Assembly (NCBI GenBank): GCA_022571985.1
Contig: JACZWU010000008.1
Coordinates: 1-64,000, forward strand
Length of the DNA stretch: 64,000 nucleotides
Direction: 5' to 3'
From: Candidatus Zixiibacteriota bacterium
GTDB lineage: Bacteria > Zixibacteria > MSB-5A5 > GN15 > FEB-12
The notes beneath the pieces were generated by a model. The model was not told where the DNA came from. It worked only from the letters and a program-made list of their open reading frames with translations, and did no database searches. The position numbers were made by a program, and so were the translations under genes. Positions 61,899 through 64,000 of this stretch are shown here, piece by piece (within the stretch, counting starts at the first letter, position 1; the number at the start of each line of letters is the position of its first letter).

Positions 61899-62603
61899 TC
61901 AATCAATGCGCTCGAACAGGATCGTTACTCCTGTGTCAAATGTTCCCTTTCCGGTGCAGGAAATTTTCTTATTTTTTCCGGCGCCTTCGGTCTTCATCTC
62001 CCAATCTGTCATCACGACCGTGTTCTGTGTACCAACTGAGGGCGGCCAGTTATTTGGGTCAGTTATCGTGCCATGTGTTGTTATCCCATATTTTATCTCA
62101 GTCACCCCATCAGAGCCGGTCGCATTAAAAAAGAACTGCCCCTTGGCCAGACTTGGCGTTTTCTTCTTTTCAGTAATGACCCTCAAGGATACGATGAAAT
62201 CACCAGAGCTGAAACAGCTTCCGCCCCCGGCCAGCGCGGTTTGGAAATAAGCTAAATTGAGCGTCATTCCAGGTTGGTCAATCCAGATTTGCCTGGATGA
62301 GGGTTGCGTTTTTTTGGTACGTTGTTCAGGTCCGCCGCTAATATCTCCTGAAAAAGTCGCGCGATAAGTAGCTTCACTCGGGCCTGCAGATGCCGCCAGG
62401 CTGCTAAATTTGGAATCCGTTTGCTCATTTGTATTCAGAGTCGTGGCCTCGGCATAAGTTGATTGGTCATCAGGTGAATGGGTTGACAAGCTTTTGTCCG
62501 AACAACCGACTGTAAATACAGTAATCAACAAAAGTGAAAAAATTGCCAATGAAGCGGTCAACAGAGACGGGACTTTTAGCTGTAGTTGATTTGCTGCTTT
62601 CAT
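61899..62603 (-). CDS. Lipoprotein of unknown function
   Basis: The 234-residue protein has a type II signal peptide (SLLLITVFTVGC); cysteine near 34 is the lipidation site, followed by a Ser/Thr-rich linker and a beta-rich domain with GGGSCFSSGDFIVSLRV and ISCTGKGTFDTGVTILF. AAAGGAGG six bases before the ATG is a very strong ribosome binding site. I do not recognise the family. Confidence 0.65.
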   Translation of the reverse strand: MKAANQLQLKVPSLLTASLAIFSLLLITVFTVGCSDKSLSTHSPDDQSTYAEATTLNTNEQTDSKFSSLAASAGPSEATYRATFSGDISGGPEQRTKKTQPSSRQIWIDQPGMTLNLAYFQTALAGGGSCFSSGDFIVSLRVITEKKKTPSLAKGQFFFNATGSDGVTEIKYGITTHGTITDPNNWPPSVGTQNTVVMTDWEMKTEGAGKNKKISCTGKGTFDTGVTILFERID

Positions 62604-63047
62604 TGTCTACCTCCTTTACCAAAAAATTGTGATTAGTCTGTATCCTGCTCCCCGCATACTTACGTTGTAGTTGGGATTGATACATTATCTGTCAATGCTA
62701 TCAATATAGGTCGCTTCTCCTCAATAACAAGGATTTTTGCCACTATTTATCCGCTTTTGACTAAAGTAGGGAAATTGACCATAATAACAGTTTCCTGCCC
62801 TGGCTTACTTTGAACTCAAAAATGCCTTTTTGGGACTGGATCGATACTTAGCGGAAGAGCAGTCGGTGATAGTGCTGTAACTGCCAACCGACCTTATTCG
62901 GCAGTGCAGCTTTCTCTTTTGTCGAAGCACTCTGGTATATCTTTAGGGCGGCTTCGGTTCCTTCAACGATTGTCGCGCCAGCTGCTACGGCTGCCTTGAC
63001 ACTCACCGGCGCCTGGGCTGCATTTGTTCGGTTGGTTATTTAAGCGC
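62604..63047. other. Gene-free stretch with a duplicated gene end
   Basis: Apart from the duplicated 3' end at 62964-63042, no gene or strong hairpin is visible in these 444 bp. Confidence 0.5.
62964..63042 (+). pseudogene. 3'-end fragment of a paralogue of the 60.8-kb membrane protein
   Basis: The frame encodes TIVAPAATAALTLTGAWAAF then VRLVI and a stop, nearly identical to the last residues of the 237-residue protein (VAPAATAALTLSGAWAALVR). No upstream part of the gene is present. A former second copy, decayed or deleted by rearrangement, is the simplest explanation. Confidence 0.8.
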
Positions 63048-63848
63048 TCAGATACTCTTGCGACTTTCTTGATGGACGCTAGGTTTACTTACAATGCTGC
63101 CGTACAGCTTTCCAATAATCTTCCCCAATCTCTTCTTACCTGCTCTGTAGACAATAGTCAAATTGGAATAGAATAATCTGATTTTGTCTATGAGAGAGAC
63201 AGAGATTGTACCACTTAGCACGAAGACCGAGTCGCTTTTGTCTTTGTACCATATCTTATAGTTGTTGTCGTTCATCCACTGCTGCAGCTTGTCTAAGTAC
63301 GGATTGACATATATGCCGCCGTGGGTTTCGATAGAGATCACCGCCGGCCTGCTGGTCATATGTTTTATCACAAACCATTCGCTGCCTTCGGTATCTACTG
63401 ACAAGAGATCAATGGTGCCGTCATCAATTTCGCTAAACAACCTGGCTTCTGCCGTGAACTTTTCCGCTTGCTCTATATTGCAATCATCATTGACCAAAGC
63501 CGGACTGCTGGACAGGGAGCTGACAAAAGTTGAGCTTTCGCGCTGGCACAATTCTACTCTGCCATTAAAATCACAGAGGGCGCACTCGTATAGAGTGACA
63601 TTTTTATAGTCTGCAAACTGAGATTTTATTAGCACGATAGAATTTGGGTCCGGCTCTACCAGAGTTGTTTTGATGCTATCTTGAATGTACTGATATATAT
63701 TTGAAGTCTGAGGATGCCAGACGCCGATTTCTGCCACGTGGGTTGGACGGAACCCTTTTGCTTTTAACCTTTGGTACAAGAGAGAATTGCAATTTTTTGT
63801 CATATCAGGTAACTGCGGATAAGATAACAAAATACAACGTTGTTTCAC
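63048..63848 (-). CDS. FkbM-family methyltransferase
   Basis: The 266-residue protein has a Rossmann methyltransferase fold of the FkbM type: AEIGVWHPQTSNIYQYI (SAM-binding loop), LVEPDPNSIVLIKSQF, LYECALCDFNGRVELCQ and IDLLSVDTEGSEWFVIKHM, where SVDTEGxE is characteristic of the family. These enzymes often O-methylate sugars or polyketides. The start (GTG at 63848 or ATG at 63803) is uncertain. Confidence 0.85.
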   Translation of the reverse strand: MKQRCILLSYPQLPDMTKNCNSLLYQRLKAKGFRPTHVAEIGVWHPQTSNIYQYIQDSIKTTLVEPDPNSIVLIKSQFADYKNVTLYECALCDFNGRVELCQRESSTFVSSLSSSPALVNDDCNIEQAEKFTAEARLFSEIDDGTIDLLSVDTEGSEWFVIKHMTSRPAVISIETHGGIYVNPYLDKLQQWMNDNNYKIWYKDKSDSVFVLSGTISVSLIDKIRLFYSNLTIVYRAGKKRLGKIIGKLYGSIVSKPSVHQESRKSI

Positions 63849-63875
63849 AGCGATAGATATTAACGAATAATTAAC

Positions 63876-63903
63876 AAAAAGTCAGGAGCGCAAGGCTCCT
63901 GAC
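63876..63903 (-). terminator. Intrinsic terminator for a minus-strand gene outside the window
   Basis: On the minus strand GTCAGGAGC pairs with GCTCCTGAC around a five-base loop and is followed by TTTTTG. It lies upstream of the FkbM gene and could end a transcript from beyond 64 kb. Confidence 0.75.
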
Positions 63904-64000
63904 CTACAATTGCATTAACTTCGCACAATTCCCTTCAGATTAACAAAGTAAAAATAGCTCGGCAACTTATGTTAAGTCTACTTAAAGGCGATGACCGCGC

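Overview
The window reads as chromosomal DNA of a Gram-negative-type bacterium. It has lipoproteins with lipoboxes, separate SecD and SecF, a MotA/MotB pair, NADH dehydrogenase membrane subunits and many TPR or TolB-like periplasmic proteins. A DUF2723 membrane protein, DUF4159 and DUF4175-type proteins and a C-terminal sorting-domain-like tail (48.9 kb) together suggest the FCB superphylum, perhaps a Zixibacteria-like lineage. That placement is inference; no rRNA gene or taxonomic marker lies in the window.

Layout. 0-1.6 kb: three tandem paralogous lipoproteins, the first cut by the window edge. 1.7-4.5 kb: a larE-larB-larC operon for the nickel-pincer cofactor, without larA. 5-21.9 kb, mostly minus strand: a KamA-family radical SAM enzyme, a DUF2723 membrane protein, a TPR/DUF4175/DUF4159 block, a RAYT transposase flanked by inverted REP palindromes, and secD-secF. 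22-33 kb: a Ca2+/cation exchanger coupled to an EIIA-CBS protein and DUF502, an isolated nuoJ-nuoK-nuoN set, RidA, HD-GYP, a TolB-like lipoprotein and a secreted protein built from about ten GG(N/D)DxY repeats. 33.4-35.1 kb: an unrecognised three-gene plus-strand cassette. 35-42.3 kb: mfd, an Hc1-like histone protein, motA-motB and a CPA2 antiporter.

From 42.46 kb the character changes. An initiator tRNA-Met gene is followed by about 18 kb of laterally acquired DNA. The tRNA 3' half recurs at 46.2, 48.7, 50.2, 50.3 (degraded), 57.5 and 60.7 kb. Five of these copies are preceded by a nested-hairpin repeat and by an 11-bp-period TTTTCTAACA-type direct repeat. Three integrase 3' ends (one long, two remnant) face tRNA copies. 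I read this as serial insertion of integrative elements at one tRNA, with cargo: a deletion-fused hsdM/integrase, an AbiEi/AbiEii pair, a PLP decarboxylase, an alpha/beta hydrolase, a four-gene nuclease/nuclease/ATPase/HNH cassette (Septu-like in its last two genes), and a PadR/membrane/beta-lactamase-fold set. The repeat motifs at the two ends of each element covary, so element boundaries can be proposed.

60.8-64 kb: a membrane protein, a partial copy of its 3' end, a lipoprotein and an FkbM methyltransferase. A second repeat theme runs through the window: REP-like palindromes and short GATTCCCG...CGGGAATGAC elements in many intergenic gaps and even inside duplicated tRNA T-loops; the RAYT gene may mobilise them.
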